This document shows positions 1 through 8,914 of a stretch of DNA of 64,000 bases, piece after piece. Position numbers and translations under genes: made by a program. A model generated the notes under the pieces. The model was not told the DNA's origin and did no database searches. It saw only the letters and a program-made list of their open reading frames with translations. Location: positions 1,955,715 to 2,019,714 of the forward strand of contig NZ_HG326652.1 in assembly GCF_000308295.2 (NCBI RefSeq). Reading direction: 5' to 3'. Positions within the stretch are counted from its first letter, which is position 1. The number at the start of each line of letters is the position of its first letter. This stretch comes from Afipia birgiae 34632 (GTDB taxonomy: Bacteria; Pseudomonadota; Alphaproteobacteria; Rhizobiales; Xanthobacteraceae).

Positions 1-1
1 C

Positions 2-1057
2 GCAAAGCAGCGGCGGCAAATGCTCGATATGACCGGCGTCAGCTACATGATCGACGCCGCGATCCTGCTGATCTACGCCTATGCAGGCACCACGAGTTTC
101 GTGATTGCGCCGGCGTACGCGGCCTGCGGGTTGCTCTCCGTGGCGGTGTACATCGCGATTTCCGAAGCCAAGGTGAACGACCGGTTCCGGGATCACTACT
201 TCATTTCGCAGCAAACCAGCATCAGCCTGGCGATCATGCTGCTGTTCATCTACTTCGCGCCGGAAGTCGGCAGCCTGTTTCTCTGCTCGATTTTCCTGGT
301 CTTCACGTTTGGCGCACTGCGGTCCACCCCCCGTCAGACCATCATCGGATGGACGACGGCTGCCATCGGCCTGACGGTTCTGTTTCTCCTGACTGACAAA
401 CCCATCGGCATGCCCACCGGCACACCGCTGGAGCGCTTCGCGACCATGCTGGTTTTCATTCTGGTGCTTGGACGCGGGATGGTCGTCGGGTTGTTCAGCA
501 GTTCGCTGCACGAATCTCTCTACAGGCGCGGCATTGAACTGAAAAAGGCCTATCAGCGCATTGAAGAACTCGCCGAACTCGATGAACTGACCGGATCGCT
601 CAACCGCCGCTCCATCATGCAGGCGCTCGACGAGGAAATCATCCGCGCCCGGCGCTGCAATGTACCTTGCGCCGTCGCACTGATCGACCTCGACTGGTTC
701 AAGCGGATCAACGACCGCTTTGGGCACCCCGCCGGCGATGAAGCGTTGCGGGCCTTTGCAATCACCGTATTCGCCAACATTCGCAGCATCGACAAGTTCG
801 GCCGTTACGGCGGCGAGGAATTTCTGCTCATTCTTCCGGAAACGTCGGATGGTGCCGCGCTGCGCACCGTCGACCGGTTGCGCGGGATCGTAGCGGCCCT
901 CGACTGGAGCGCGATCTCACAGGACATGAGCGTCACGATGTCGGCAGGTCTTGCAACGCTTCACGCGGACGACACCGCGGAGAGCATACTCGCCCGCGCC
1001 GACCAGCTTCTCTATCAGGCCAAGGACATGGGGCGAAATCGGGTTGTTGCGGCCTAG
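2..1057 (+). CDS. membrane-bound diguanylate cyclase (GGDEF), 5' end probably outside the window
   Basis: Makes cyclic di-GMP from two GTP at the inner membrane. The reading frame is open to the first base of the window, so the true start is probably upstream; the first ATG inside is at 20. Counting from that ATG, residues 8-165 are hydrophobic with about six membrane segments, followed by a short helical linker (EELAELDELTG) into the GGDEF domain. The active-site motif is GGEEF (about 264-268). An RxxD (RSID, 255-258) lies exactly five residues before it, which is the product-inhibition I-site, so the enzyme is probably active and feedback inhibited. No EAL domain is seen. A hairpin resembling a terminator follows at 1069. 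The sensed signal cannot be told from sequence. Confidence 0.93.
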   Translation, partial: AKQRRQMLDMTGVSYMIDAAILLIYAYAGTTSFVIAPAYAACGLLSVAVYIAISEAKVNDRFRDHYFISQQTSISLAIMLLFIYFAPEVGSLFLCSIFLVFTFGALRSTPRQTIIGWTTAAIGLTVLFLLTDKPIGMPTGTPLERFATMLVFILVLGRGMVVGLFSSSLHESLYRRGIELKKAYQRIEELAELDELTGSLNRRSIMQALDEEIIRARRCNVPCAVALIDLDWFKRINDRFGHPAGDEALRAFAITVFANIRSIDKFGRYGGEEFLLILPETSDGAALRTVDRLRGIVAALDWSAISQDMSVTMSAGLATLHADDTAESILARADQLLYQAKDMGRNRVVAA

Positions 1058-1068
1058 TTGAAATTTCC

Positions 1069-1100
1069 GCCAGCCAAGAACCTGGCTGGCATTTCTTGCT
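1069..1100 (+). terminator. probable intrinsic terminator after the GGDEF gene
   Basis: Perfect 8-bp stem (GCCAGCCA / TGGCTGGC) with a 6-nt loop, followed by ATTTCTT. The T-tract is interrupted, so termination strength is uncertain. It sits between the diguanylate cyclase stop and the DUF2336 start. Confidence 0.55.
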
Positions 1101-1124
1101 TCGGCGTTTCCAGGACAGAAAGTC

Positions 1125-2231
1125 ATGAGTTCGAGACCAACAGCGCGGCCGGCAAATCTTCTCACTGAGCTGCAGAATGCTCTCGCGCACGGCACTGTAG
1201 CGCGCCGCGTGGAAACGTTACGCCGGGTCACCGATCTCTTTCTGTATGGCGTGGCTGACTATTCCGACGAGCAGATCGAAGTTTTCGATGACGTCTTTCA
1301 TTGCTTGATTGAAAAAATCGAAACGTCCGCGAAGTCGCTCCTGGCGAACCGCCTCGCGCCCGTGCCCAAGGCCCCGCCGCGCCTGATCTATACGCTGGCC
1401 TTCGATGACGAGATCGAAGTTGCCGCGCCCGTGCTGTCGCATTCGGAAAGGCTGAATGACGACATGCTGATCGAAAACGCGCGCAGCAAGAGCCAGGGTC
1501 ACTTGCTCGCTATTTCAAAACGCAAAGTCCTGAGCAACGCGGTGACCGACGTGCTGGTCGAGCGCGGCAACAACGAAGTTGTCGAGAGCGCGATCAACAA
1601 TCCAGGTGCGGAATTTTCGGACAAGGGGTTCACGGAACTTGTTTCTCGCGCTGAAGGCAATGATGAACTCGCAACATGCCTCGGGACCAGGCGGGGAATT
1701 CCGAGACCCCATTATCTCAAGTTGATTGCAAGGGCCTCGGACTCTGTGCGAGCGCGCCTCCAGGCCGCCAACCCGCGCGCGGCGGATGATATCTCGGCAG
1801 CCGTCGAGCAGGCCGCCTTCAGTGTCGGTCACGGAGCGGGCGGGAAAGCGGCCCATGCCCAGCAGCTTGTGAAATCTCTCTTTGATGACGGGCGCCTTGA
1901 CGAAAGGCAGATTGCCGAGTTTGCCGCCGCCGGGCGGTTTGAGGAAACCAGCGCGGCGCTCGCGATATCTGCGAACATTCCGGTCGCGACGGTCGAGAAC
2001 ATGATGATTGAATCGCGTTCCGAAGGATTGATGGTTCTCGCCAAGGTCGCCGGGCTGTCCTGGATGTCTCTCAAGCTCGTTCTTGAACTGGGAGGCGGCA
2101 CGGCGAAAACCGAAATCGAGAATATCGACGATCACAAATCGAGCTACGATATGCTGCGCCCGTCAACTGCCCAACAGGTGCTGCGTTTCTACCGGATGCG
2201 GCAGGACACCGCGCAGACCGAGCCAGCTTGA
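1125..2231 (+). CDS. DUF2336 domain-containing protein
   Basis: 368-residue soluble protein of the DUF2336 family, which is common in alphaproteobacteria and has no settled function. It is alpha-helical throughout with leucine/alanine-rich repeats, for example around residues 5-60 and 130-240, consistent with a HEAT-like fold. I see no signal peptide, membrane segment or catalytic motif. The ATG start at 1125 has a GGACAG purine stretch upstream. It lies 67 bp behind the diguanylate cyclase in the same direction, but the hairpin between them suggests separate transcripts. It ends 25 bp from the convergent NrsF gene. A signalling role is only a guess from the neighbour. Confidence 0.85.
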   Translation: MSSRPTARPANLLTELQNALAHGTVARRVETLRRVTDLFLYGVADYSDEQIEVFDDVFHCLIEKIETSAKSLLANRLAPVPKAPPRLIYTLAFDDEIEVAAPVLSHSERLNDDMLIENARSKSQGHLLAISKRKVLSNAVTDVLVERGNNEVVESAINNPGAEFSDKGFTELVSRAEGNDELATCLGTRRGIPRPHYLKLIARASDSVRARLQAANPRAADDISAAVEQAAFSVGHGAGGKAAHAQQLVKSLFDDGRLDERQIAEFAAAGRFEETSAALAISANIPVATVENMMIESRSEGLMVLAKVAGLSWMSLKLVLELGGGTAKTEIENIDDHKSSYDMLRPSTAQQVLRFYRMRQDTAQTEPA

Positions 2232-2256
2232 GACCAACTGCGCCGACTCCGCGAAA

Positions 2257-2901
2257 CTAGAATTTCAGAACGCGTGATCCTGCGAGCGCGCCAATCGCAG
2301 CCACGAGCCCAACAGCAATCGTGTACCAGGTCGCAACGAACATCGGCGAATCGTCGGTGCAATGCGCTGCGTAAAGCGTTGCGGCCAGTCCTGCCGACAG
2401 CAATCCGGCGAACGCGCCCGTCACAGCCGGCCGCGACGGGGCACCTCGCCGCAATGCCAACAACGCGGCCGCCAGCAAAGGCAACGACAGCAGCGGAATG
2501 GCTATCAGGCAGACCTTCGAATTGGAGCCAATCAACCGTGTCGACATCGGCGCGCGATTCGGCATCATCATCTCACCCATCATACCGATGCCGAGTAGTC
2601 CGACCGGAATAGCCAGCAGCCACGCCCAACGTCCAAGCGAGGCTTCCGGCCGCGACAGATGCAGGCTGATGGCGACGGCAGCCGCTGCCAGCGCCATGGT
2701 GACCACGAATTTCAGATCGAAGAATGGATTGCGCATGGCGATCATAATGTCGGACCGCACGCCAAGTCCGGCAAGGAACAGCGCAGTCGAGACCGGCACC
2801 GCGAGCACCAGTGCAACCAGCAGCAGGTTGCCGACAGGGCGTTCATGGACGTCGTTGTCGGCGGCGAACGTGCGGATAAGATCGTTGGTATCCATGGTCA
2901 C
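2257..2901 (-). CDS. nrsF: NrsF-family (DUF1109) anti-sigma factor
   Basis: About 214-residue integral membrane protein with six hydrophobic segments, matching the DUF1109/NrsF family that binds and restrains SigF-type ECF sigma factors. Two cysteines sit at residues 131 (SKVCLIAIP) and 181 (AAHCTDD) when counted from the GTG at 2901. As I recall these are the positions of the two functionally important cysteines of Caulobacter NrsF. The GTG start overlaps the sigma-factor stop codon (GTGA), giving translational coupling; an in-frame ATG two codons later (2895) is an alternative start. In Caulobacter the pair responds to chromium and cadmium; metal or redox sensing here is inferred from that. 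Confidence 0.88.
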   Translation of the reverse strand: MTMDTNDLIRTFAADNDVHERPVGNLLLVALVLAVPVSTALFLAGLGVRSDIMIAMRNPFFDLKFVVTMALAAAAVAISLHLSRPEASLGRWAWLLAIPVGLLGIGMMGEMMMPNRAPMSTRLIGSNSKVCLIAIPLLSLPLLAAALLALRRGAPSRPAVTGAFAGLLSAGLAATLYAAHCTDDSPMFVATWYTIAVGLVAAIGALAGSRVLKF

Positions 2902-3443
2902 TCTTTCCGCAGTTTGCTTGCGAGGCCCGTCAGCCCCCGATGCAACGCCACACGCACTGCACCCTCAGTCATCGAGAGTTTCGCCGCCGTTTCCTTGATC
3001 GACGCGCTGTCGACGGCGATCGATTGCAGCACGTCCCGCTGCCGCTTTGGCAACCCATTGAGATGGGTTGTCACTTCGCTGGCCGGAACGCTCTCCTCGA
3101 CTGGCGCACCAGCCAACGTCTCCGAAAAGTCGTCGATGTTGACGAAAATCCGCCGGCCACGACGGCGAAGAGCGTCGATCAGTTTGTTGCGTGCAATGGC
3201 GAACAGCCATGGCGCGAACGGGGCGTTCGGATCCCAGGTATGCCGCTTCAGATGCACTGCGAATAAAATGTCCTGCACGATGTCCTCGGATTGGTCGATG
3301 GGCTGACCGGCCCGTGCCAGACCACGACGCGCCCCTGCTCGCAGAACCGGCGTCACAGCCTTGAGGAGGCGATGATATGCGGCGTTGTCTCCGGCATTGG
3401 CCGATCGCATCAGATCGGTCCATTCGTCTTCACGTCCGCGCAC
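2898..3443 (-). CDS. sigF: ECF RNA polymerase sigma factor, SigF-like
   Basis: 181-residue ECF sigma factor with only region 2 (about residues 25-95, with DIVQDILFAVHLKRHTWDP and PFAPWLFAIARNKLIDALRR) and region 4 (about 125-175, LPKRQRDVLQSIAVDSASIKETA then a helix-turn-helix). It recruits core RNA polymerase to alternative promoters. The start is a GTG at 3443. It is the first gene of a two-gene operon with its NrsF anti-sigma factor, overlapping it by 4 bp. A SigF-like promoter lies about 20 bp upstream of the start, suggesting self-activation. An internal ATG (MRSANAGD) is a possible alternative start. Confidence 0.92.
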   Translation of the reverse strand: MRGREDEWTDLMRSANAGDNAAYHRLLKAVTPVLRAGARRGLARAGQPIDQSEDIVQDILFAVHLKRHTWDPNAPFAPWLFAIARNKLIDALRRRGRRIFVNIDDFSETLAGAPVEESVPASEVTTHLNGLPKRQRDVLQSIAVDSASIKETAAKLSMTEGAVRVALHRGLTGLASKLRKE

Positions 3444-3463
3444 GCGCGCTCCTATCAGGGCAA

Positions 3464-3488
3464 TTCGCTCCTGTTCCTAAAGTGTTAC
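3464..3488 (-). promoter_or_regulatory. SigF-type promoter candidate for sigF-nrsF
   Basis: On the minus strand GTAACA, 15 nt, CGAA. The Caulobacter SigF promoter as I recall it is GTAACC-N16-CGAA, so this differs by one base and one spacer nucleotide. It ends about 20 bp before the sigma gene GTG. Assignment is by motif only. Confidence 0.5.
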
Positions 3489-3676
3489 GGGCGGGAACCG
3501 CAATCACGCAATCGTGAGTAAGGCTGTTTGGGGAACCGGGCGGCCCGATCCGGGACATCTGATCTAAGCCGTTTTTAAGGCAAAGGATCACAAGATTCCC
3601 TTTTTCTGCCGTCCTGTGGCCATTCCGCACCGGTCTGTTCCCTGTGCTGAAGACTCTGGCAAAGAGGGAAATTGCC

Positions 3677-4372
3677 ATGCGGATGAGGAGTGCAGGTTTA
3701 GCGGCCCTGGTTGCTGCTGCCGGAATCTGGATAAGCTTTTCGGGCGAGCCGGCAATCGCTGCCAAAACAGCGAAGGCCGCGAAAACCAGCGTAGCCGCCG
3801 CCGATCGCCCAATTGTTCTGTCGAAATTCAAGAAGCAGCGTGCTCACGCCGCAAAGAAATCTCGAACGGCCCAGGCGCGACAGACCAAAAGAGCCGCGTC
3901 CAAAATTTCGTCGAAAGCCAAAGTCTTTGCACAAAAATTTGCCGACAAACCGCCCGCCGAGAACAAGGTCTTGGCCGATGCGAACGAGAACGAATTGCCG
4001 GTGTCGGTGGCCAACGCCCGCGCCCAGGCGTTGGCGGATGATGAAGCACGGAACATTTCCGCGCTCGATAGCACCGATGTTGTGGCCGGCATGCAAGTCG
4101 CAGCCGCAGATATAGTGAGCAGCGGCAACCCCGCTCCAGAGAACAACACGGCCGTTGCACAGGACACCACCGTAGTGGCCCCTGCTGTATCCCCGCCGCC
4201 AACACCGGGCTCCAACAGCAAGATTCTGCGGCCGATCTCGACGGGAGACAAGCCGGTGTTCAAGACTGACGACAGCGATCCCTGGAACAAAACCTCGCTG
4301 ATCGGCAAGATCTTCATCGCCTTCGGAAGCCTGCTGACGCTGGCATCGGCAGCCCGCTTGCTGATCTTCTGA
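3677..4372 (+). CDS. hypothetical exported or membrane-anchored Ala/Lys-rich protein
   Basis: 231 residues, no family recognised. The ATG at 3677 is chosen because AGAGGGA sits 7 nt upstream and it opens directly into a signal peptide (MRMRSAGLAALVAAAG, then cleavage near PAIAA). The mature part is low-complexity, rich in Ala, Lys, Thr and Pro (residues 25-190). A hydrophobic segment at the extreme C-terminus (IFIAFGSLLTLASAARLLIF) could anchor it, so the middle may face the periplasm. It is divergent from the sigF operon and is followed by a strong terminator, so it is probably monocistronic. Function unknown. Confidence 0.75.
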   Translation: MRMRSAGLAALVAAAGIWISFSGEPAIAAKTAKAAKTSVAAADRPIVLSKFKKQRAHAAKKSRTAQARQTKRAASKISSKAKVFAQKFADKPPAENKVLADANENELPVSVANARAQALADDEARNISALDSTDVVAGMQVAAADIVSSGNPAPENNTAVAQDTTVVAPAVSPPPTPGSNSKILRPISTGDKPVFKTDDSDPWNKTSLIGKIFIAFGSLLTLASAARLLIF

Positions 4373-4401
4373 CGCAAACCCCGTCTGCATCAGACGCAAA
4401 C

Positions 4402-4432
4402 GCGGGTTCGCGCCCCGCGAACCCGCGCTTTT
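4402..4432 (+). terminator. intrinsic terminator
   Basis: Perfect 10-bp GC-rich stem GCGGGTTCGC / GCGAACCCGC around a 5-nt GCCCC loop, followed by GCTTTT. It lies 29 bp after the stop of the hypothetical exported protein. Confidence 0.8.
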
Positions 4433-4552
4433 GCTGGATTTGGTGATGATCACCCCAGTATCGCTGGTCTTGCAGAGATAGGCCCCTGAAGGCACATTGC
4501 GGCCAACGGCGCGTTACGCGCTGATTGTCAGACATTCTTCAAGGGGCAACAC

Positions 4553-5332
4553 ATGACGGCATTCGAACACATCATTGTTGAGAGCAAGGGCGCGGTCGGC
4601 ATCGTGCAAATCAACCGGCCCAAGATGCTCAATGCTCTCTCCTTCGATGTCTTCAGCGAAATCGCGACGGCCATTGACGACCTCGAAGAAGACAATGCCA
4701 TCGGCTGTATCGTCGTCACCGGCAACGCGAAAGCATTTGCCGCCGGTGCCGACATCAAGGAAATGCAGCCGAAGCAATTTATCGACATGTTCAGTCAGGA
4801 TTTTATGGATATCGGCGGCGATCGCGTCGCGACCTGCAAGAAACCAACAATCGCGGCGGTCAGCGGCTACGCGCTCGGCGGCGGCTGCGAACTTGCCATG
4901 ATGTGCGACATCATCATCGCGTCAGACACCGCCAAGTTCGGGCAGCCGGAAATCACGCTCGGCACCATTCCGGGTCTCGGCGGTACACAGCGCTTGACTC
5001 GCGCCGTCGGGAAATCGAAGGCGATGGACCTGTGCCTGACCGGACGCATGATGGATGCGGCGGAAGCCGAGCGCTCCGGCCTCGTCAGCCGCATCTTCCC
5101 AGCCGACAAGCTGATGGAAGAGGTGCTTGCGATTGCCAACAAGATCGCTGCGATGTCTCAGCCCGTTGCCGCGATGGCAAAAAGTGCGGTCAACCGCGCG
5201 CTGGAGACATCGCTCGCAGAGGGCATGAACGTCGAAGGCGATCTTTTCCACGCCACCTTCGCGCTCGAGGATCGCGCCGAAGGCATGGCCGCCTTCATCG
5301 AGAAACGGAAGCCGAATTTCAAAAACCGCTAG
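4553..5332 (+). CDS. enoyl-CoA hydratase (crotonase family)
   Basis: 259-residue cytosolic enzyme, the usual length of short-chain enoyl-CoA hydratases of beta-oxidation (trans-2-enoyl-CoA to 3-hydroxyacyl-CoA). The crotonase signature is intact: the oxyanion-hole segment [11 protein letters not shown] (about 63-73), then [15 protein letters not shown] with the first catalytic Glu and [19 protein letters not shown] with the second. An AAGGGGC ribosome-binding site lies upstream of the ATG at 4553. It is convergent with the acetyl-CoA hydrolase gene, with 9 bp between stops. Natural substrate range cannot be deduced; a FadB/PaaF-like role is likely. Confidence 0.95.
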   Translation: MTAFEHIIVESKGAVGIVQINRPKMLNALSFDVFSEIATAIDDLEEDNAIGCIVVTGNAKAFAAGADIKEMQPKQFIDMFSQDFMDIGGDRVATCKKPTIAAVSGYALGGGCELAMMCDIIIASDTAKFGQPEITLGTIPGLGGTQRLTRAVGKSKAMDLCLTGRMMDAAEAERSGLVSRIFPADKLMEEVLAIANKIAAMSQPVAAMAKSAVNRALETSLAEGMNVEGDLFHATFALEDRAEGMAAFIEKRKPNFKNR

Positions 5333-5341
5333 TATACGCGA

Positions 5342-7195
5342 TTAGTTGCGGCTCCGGGCAATGGCGGCATGGACCAGCGCCCGATAGAGCCGATCCGAAA
5401 ACGACTGAGGCCGGTCGAGTTGCAATCGCGCGAGACCGGCCGCGGTTTCTGCATCCGGCGGCCCCGCACGAAAGCCCTGCCAGCCAAGCTCGAGCAGATT
5501 GAGCTTGCTGGCCGTGGCTTCTTTTAGAATCTGCAAGGCAGGAATCAGCCGCTGCTCGACATCGGTAAAGTCGCTGCCGAATGGAAACATCGGCAGCAAT
5601 CCTGCATCGCGGGCCGGCTTCAAGGCGGCAGCTATCCGATCCGGAAAATTCTCGCGATGGGCGGCGGGTATTTCATAGGTCGCCGGCAGCTTCCCTGCAT
5701 CCTTGGCCTGGCGCGTCAATTCGGCTTGAAAGCGTGAATCCGCAACACTCAGCATCGCCGCGATGACATCGGCATCCGACTGGCCGCGAAGATCGGCGAC
5801 GCCATACTCTGTGACAATGACATCGCGCAAGTGACGCGGGATCGTGGTGTGGCCGTAAGACCAGCGAATGTTCGACGCAACTGCCTTACCGGAAGTCCGG
5901 GTCGATTCCAGCGTCAGCATCGAGCGCGCGCCTTCAAGCGCAAACGCCTGCGCGACGAAATTATACTGTCCACCGACACCGCTGACGACCTGACCATTAT
6001 CGAGACCGTCGGAGATCGCGGCGCCCATCAAGGTCGCCATCATGGCATTGTTGACGAACCGCGCATCGACGCGCGCGCGCCGCTTGGCGTCCTCATTCCC
6101 ATAGAGCTGGTTGGTGAAGGACACCGGCACCATCTGGATACGTTCGATCTGCTCGGGCTTCATCTCACGCAGGGCGCGGTAGAAGGACTTCGGTCCGAGG
6201 AAAAACGCGGCGTGCAGCAATGCACCATCGACCTCACGCTTCAACACGCCAGCATCGATCAGCGCGAGAAACGCCTCGAAGAACATTTCGCTGACGCCGT
6301 AAAGACCTGTCGTGAGCGGTTCCGCCTCGCGCGGCGGTTGCGCGGGCGCAAGCCGCGACATGATTCCGCGATAAGCCCCGTTGTCGCGATGACGGACGAT
6401 CAGGCCTTGCGCCAGTGCGTCGCCGACCTGTCCGATGCCGATCTGCAGTGTGCCACCGTCACGTACCTGTCCCGCAGAGTGAAGCCCGATCGCGTATTTC
6501 GTATCGGAGATTGGCTCCGACGGCGGAGCAAACAGCGGGAAGTCGGTTTCCGGGCTGTCCAGTACGGCATGAAATTCGTCGGCGGCCAGATCGCCCTGCC
6601 CCGGCATGAATGGCAGTTCGGAGTTCACTTGCCCCACGATCTTGAAGGCAATGCGCCCCTCTGCCCGCGCCTTCATGAGGTCGAGCGTCGTGTCTGTGTT
6701 GCTGCTCAGGCTGTAGCGCGTCTGGCCGTTGACCACACGCTTGGCCACAAGCTGAGCAATCACGTTGACGCCACGCGTCAGCAGATAGGACGACGCGTGG
6801 GTATAGTTGGCCGAGATGTAGTGCTGTTGCGGATAGGCCTTGCCGAGCCATTTGCCAGCCAGGAAGAAGAACTCGATGACCTCAATGTTCGGCGGCAAGG
6901 TCCTCGCGTGGAGCGCCTTGGCATAGTCGAGATCGGGGTATCCGCCGAACAGCCTGTCGATTACCGGCGAGATGAACCGCCGCTCGAGATCAGCCGACGG
7001 CGTCGGCTTTTCCAGCGTCAGGGCCGTGAAAATGGTCAGATGGATCGAACGGTCGCTGGCCGCGCGCCGAAACAGCGCATTGACGATGTGGTTGGCCTTG
7101 CCAAGTCCTAGCGGAAGGCCGACCACCAGCCTTGTCCCGACCTCGCGAATGATGTCGTCCGCGATTGCCTCCGGGTCGGAAAAGATTCTTGGCAT
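5342..7195 (-). CDS. acetyl-CoA hydrolase/transferase family protein
   Basis: About 617 residues, longer than the roughly 500-residue 4-hydroxybutyrate/succinate CoA-transferases but of the same superfamily, with the C-terminal acetyl-CoA hydrolase domain (for example SGVGGQYNFVAQAFAL, LESTRTSGKAVASNIRW, VTEYGVADLRGQSD). It hydrolyses or transfers CoA from short acyl-CoAs. The start is set at the ATG at 7195 (MPRIFSDPEAIADDIIREVG); a TTG at 7258 would add 21 residues without a clear ribosome-binding site. It is convergent with the enoyl-CoA hydratase. Its CoA acceptor is unknown. Confidence 0.87.
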   Translation of the reverse strand: MPRIFSDPEAIADDIIREVGTRLVVGLPLGLGKANHIVNALFRRAASDRSIHLTIFTALTLEKPTPSADLERRFISPVIDRLFGGYPDLDYAKALHARTLPPNIEVIEFFFLAGKWLGKAYPQQHYISANYTHASSYLLTRGVNVIAQLVAKRVVNGQTRYSLSSNTDTTLDLMKARAEGRIAFKIVGQVNSELPFMPGQGDLAADEFHAVLDSPETDFPLFAPPSEPISDTKYAIGLHSAGQVRDGGTLQIGIGQVGDALAQGLIVRHRDNGAYRGIMSRLAPAQPPREAEPLTTGLYGVSEMFFEAFLALIDAGVLKREVDGALLHAAFFLGPKSFYRALREMKPEQIERIQMVPVSFTNQLYGNEDAKRRARVDARFVNNAMMATLMGAAISDGLDNGQVVSGVGGQYNFVAQAFALEGARSMLTLESTRTSGKAVASNIRWSYGHTTIPRHLRDVIVTEYGVADLRGQSDADVIAAMLSVADSRFQAELTRQAKDAGKLPATYEIPAAHRENFPDRIAAALKPARDAGLLPMFPFGSDFTDVEQRLIPALQILKEATASKLNLLELGWQGFRAGPPDAETAAGLARLQLDRPQSFSDRLYRALVHAAIARSRN

Positions 7196-7493
7196 CGGAT
7201 ATCTGTCGATCCACTGCGCCGGACACGCCGCCGGGGGACCCACGCGGAAGGACGGCAAATTGCTCGCGATTGGGCTTGCCTGCCTTCAATTTCACAATAG
7301 GGCATTAAACGGTCAAGAAAATACCGCCCTGCCCGATAACAAATCAGTGCACATTGTCACACTCTTCGATTTTCTGTGTTTGGAGGTTTGCCCGCGCGAA
7401 CATAGGCCTCTAAACAGTGTACCAATGAAGCGGGCCGGTGCCGGATTGATACAATCCCACCGCGGCTGTGATCATGGATTGTTGCGGGAAACG
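7196..7493. other. divergent intergenic region without recognised gene
   Basis: 298 bp between the acetyl-CoA hydrolase and TolC starts. It must hold both promoters, but I see no convincing -35/-10 pair, repeat or RNA gene. The tolC frame stays open through it, so a longer TolC N-terminus (for example ATG at 7425) cannot be excluded. Confidence 0.5.
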
Positions 7494-8909
7494 ATGGTTC
7501 GGCGTGCTTTAGGGTTGGGCGACACTGGCTGGCGCTTTGGTGTGTCGAGCGCCGTCATCGGTATTACGCTGTCTGTTGGTTTCGCGCTCCCGGCCCGGGC
7601 CGATACGCTGAACGAAGCCCTCGCCAAGGCCTATCAAACCAATCCAGCACTCAATGCCTCGCGGGCCTCGCAGCGCGCCAACGACGAGAATGTGCCTCAG
7701 GCCTTGGCTGGTTATCGCCCGCAAATCGTCGCAAGTCTTAGCGCCGGGTTGCAACCGGTTCGCAATTTACTTCCTGACAATACGATCCAGACCGCGACGT
7801 TAAAACCGTGGACTATCGGCATCACCGTCACACAAAACCTGTTCAACGGCTTCAAGACAGCCAACAGTGTCCGCGTCGCCGAGTTTCAGGTCCGCTCGGG
7901 CCGCGAAGCCCTTCGTAACACCGGTCAGGGCATTCTGCTCGACGCGGTGACTGCCTATATGAACGTGATTGCCAATCAGGCGCTGGTGGAAACCCAGCGG
8001 GGCAATGTCGCCTTTCTGCGCGAAACGCTCGGCGTTACAAAAAAACGTCTCGACGCGGGTGACGTCACACCAACAGATACGGCGCAGGCGGATGCGCGGC
8101 TGAGCCGCGGCCTTGCTGATCTGAATGCCGCTGAAGTCGCGCTTGAGACCAGCCGCGCAATCTACGCGCAGGTGATCGGCAATTCGCCCGGCAGCCTGGC
8201 GGCCGCGCAAACAGTGGACCGCTTCGTGCCACGCAGCCGGCAGGAAGCCATCGACACGTCGATCCGCGAAAATCCGGCGGTGCTTGCCGCCACCTACGAT
8301 GTCGATGTCGCCACCACAACCATCAGCGTGGCCGAAAGTAGCCTGTTGCCGCAGGCCAATGTCGTTGGCAATGTCAACCGCAGCTACAACACCGACACGA
8401 TGCTTGGCACCAAGCGGGAGGATACAGCATCCGTGGTCGGACAGCTCAGCCTGCCGATCTACGATGGCGGCACGGCAGCTTCGCAAACACGACAGGCCAA
8501 AGAAACCGCGGTGCAAAGCCGCCTCGTACTGGAACAGGTCAGAAATCAGGCGCGCACGGCGGCGATTGGCGCCTGGGTCAGCAGCGAAGGCACCAAGGTC
8601 GCGCTTGCTGCTGCCGAAGCCGAAGTAAAGTCTGCCAACATTGCCTTGCAGGGCGTGCGGCGCGAGGCGCAGGCGGGACAGCGCACCACCATCGACGTGC
8701 TTAATTCCCAGCAGGATCTTACCGCAGCGCGCTCTCGCCAGATTCTGGCGCAGCGCGATCGCGTAATTGCATCCTACACACTCCTGAGTGCAATTGGCCG
8801 CCTCGATGTCCGCACGCTCGGTCTCAACACGCCGGACTATCTGCCTGAAGTTCACTATCATCAGGTGCGGGACGCCTGGCACGGCGTGCGCATCCCGTCA
8901 GGACGGTAG
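7494..8909 (+). CDS. tolC: TolC-family outer membrane efflux/type I secretion protein
   Basis: About 471 residues, typical for TolC. The ATG at 7494 follows GGGAA and precedes a signal peptide (hydrophobic GVSSAVIGITLSVGFA, cleavage near LPARA). Two structural repeats are visible: LNEALAKAYQTNPALNASRAS near the mature N-terminus and IDTSIRENPAVLAATYDVDVA in the middle, each starting an outer-membrane-factor half. PWTIGITVTQNLFNGF and VVGQLSLPIYDGG are the beta-strand segments of each half. It forms the trimeric exit duct for RND, ABC or type I systems. It converges on the RND pump with 5 bp between stops, so it could serve that pump but is not in its operon. Confidence 0.93.
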   Translation: MVRRALGLGDTGWRFGVSSAVIGITLSVGFALPARADTLNEALAKAYQTNPALNASRASQRANDENVPQALAGYRPQIVASLSAGLQPVRNLLPDNTIQTATLKPWTIGITVTQNLFNGFKTANSVRVAEFQVRSGREALRNTGQGILLDAVTAYMNVIANQALVETQRGNVAFLRETLGVTKKRLDAGDVTPTDTAQADARLSRGLADLNAAEVALETSRAIYAQVIGNSPGSLAAAQTVDRFVPRSRQEAIDTSIRENPAVLAATYDVDVATTTISVAESSLLPQANVVGNVNRSYNTDTMLGTKREDTASVVGQLSLPIYDGGTAASQTRQAKETAVQSRLVLEQVRNQARTAAIGAWVSSEGTKVALAAAEAEVKSANIALQGVRREAQAGQRTTIDVLNSQQDLTAARSRQILAQRDRVIASYTLLSAIGRLDVRTLGLNTPDYLPEVHYHQVRDAWHGVRIPSGR

Positions 8910-8914
8910 CGTTC

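Noticed and set aside
5831..7111. 426-codon plus-strand frame inside the acetyl-CoA hydrolase gene
   Set aside because: Antisense shadow with Arg-rich composition and no ribosome-binding site.
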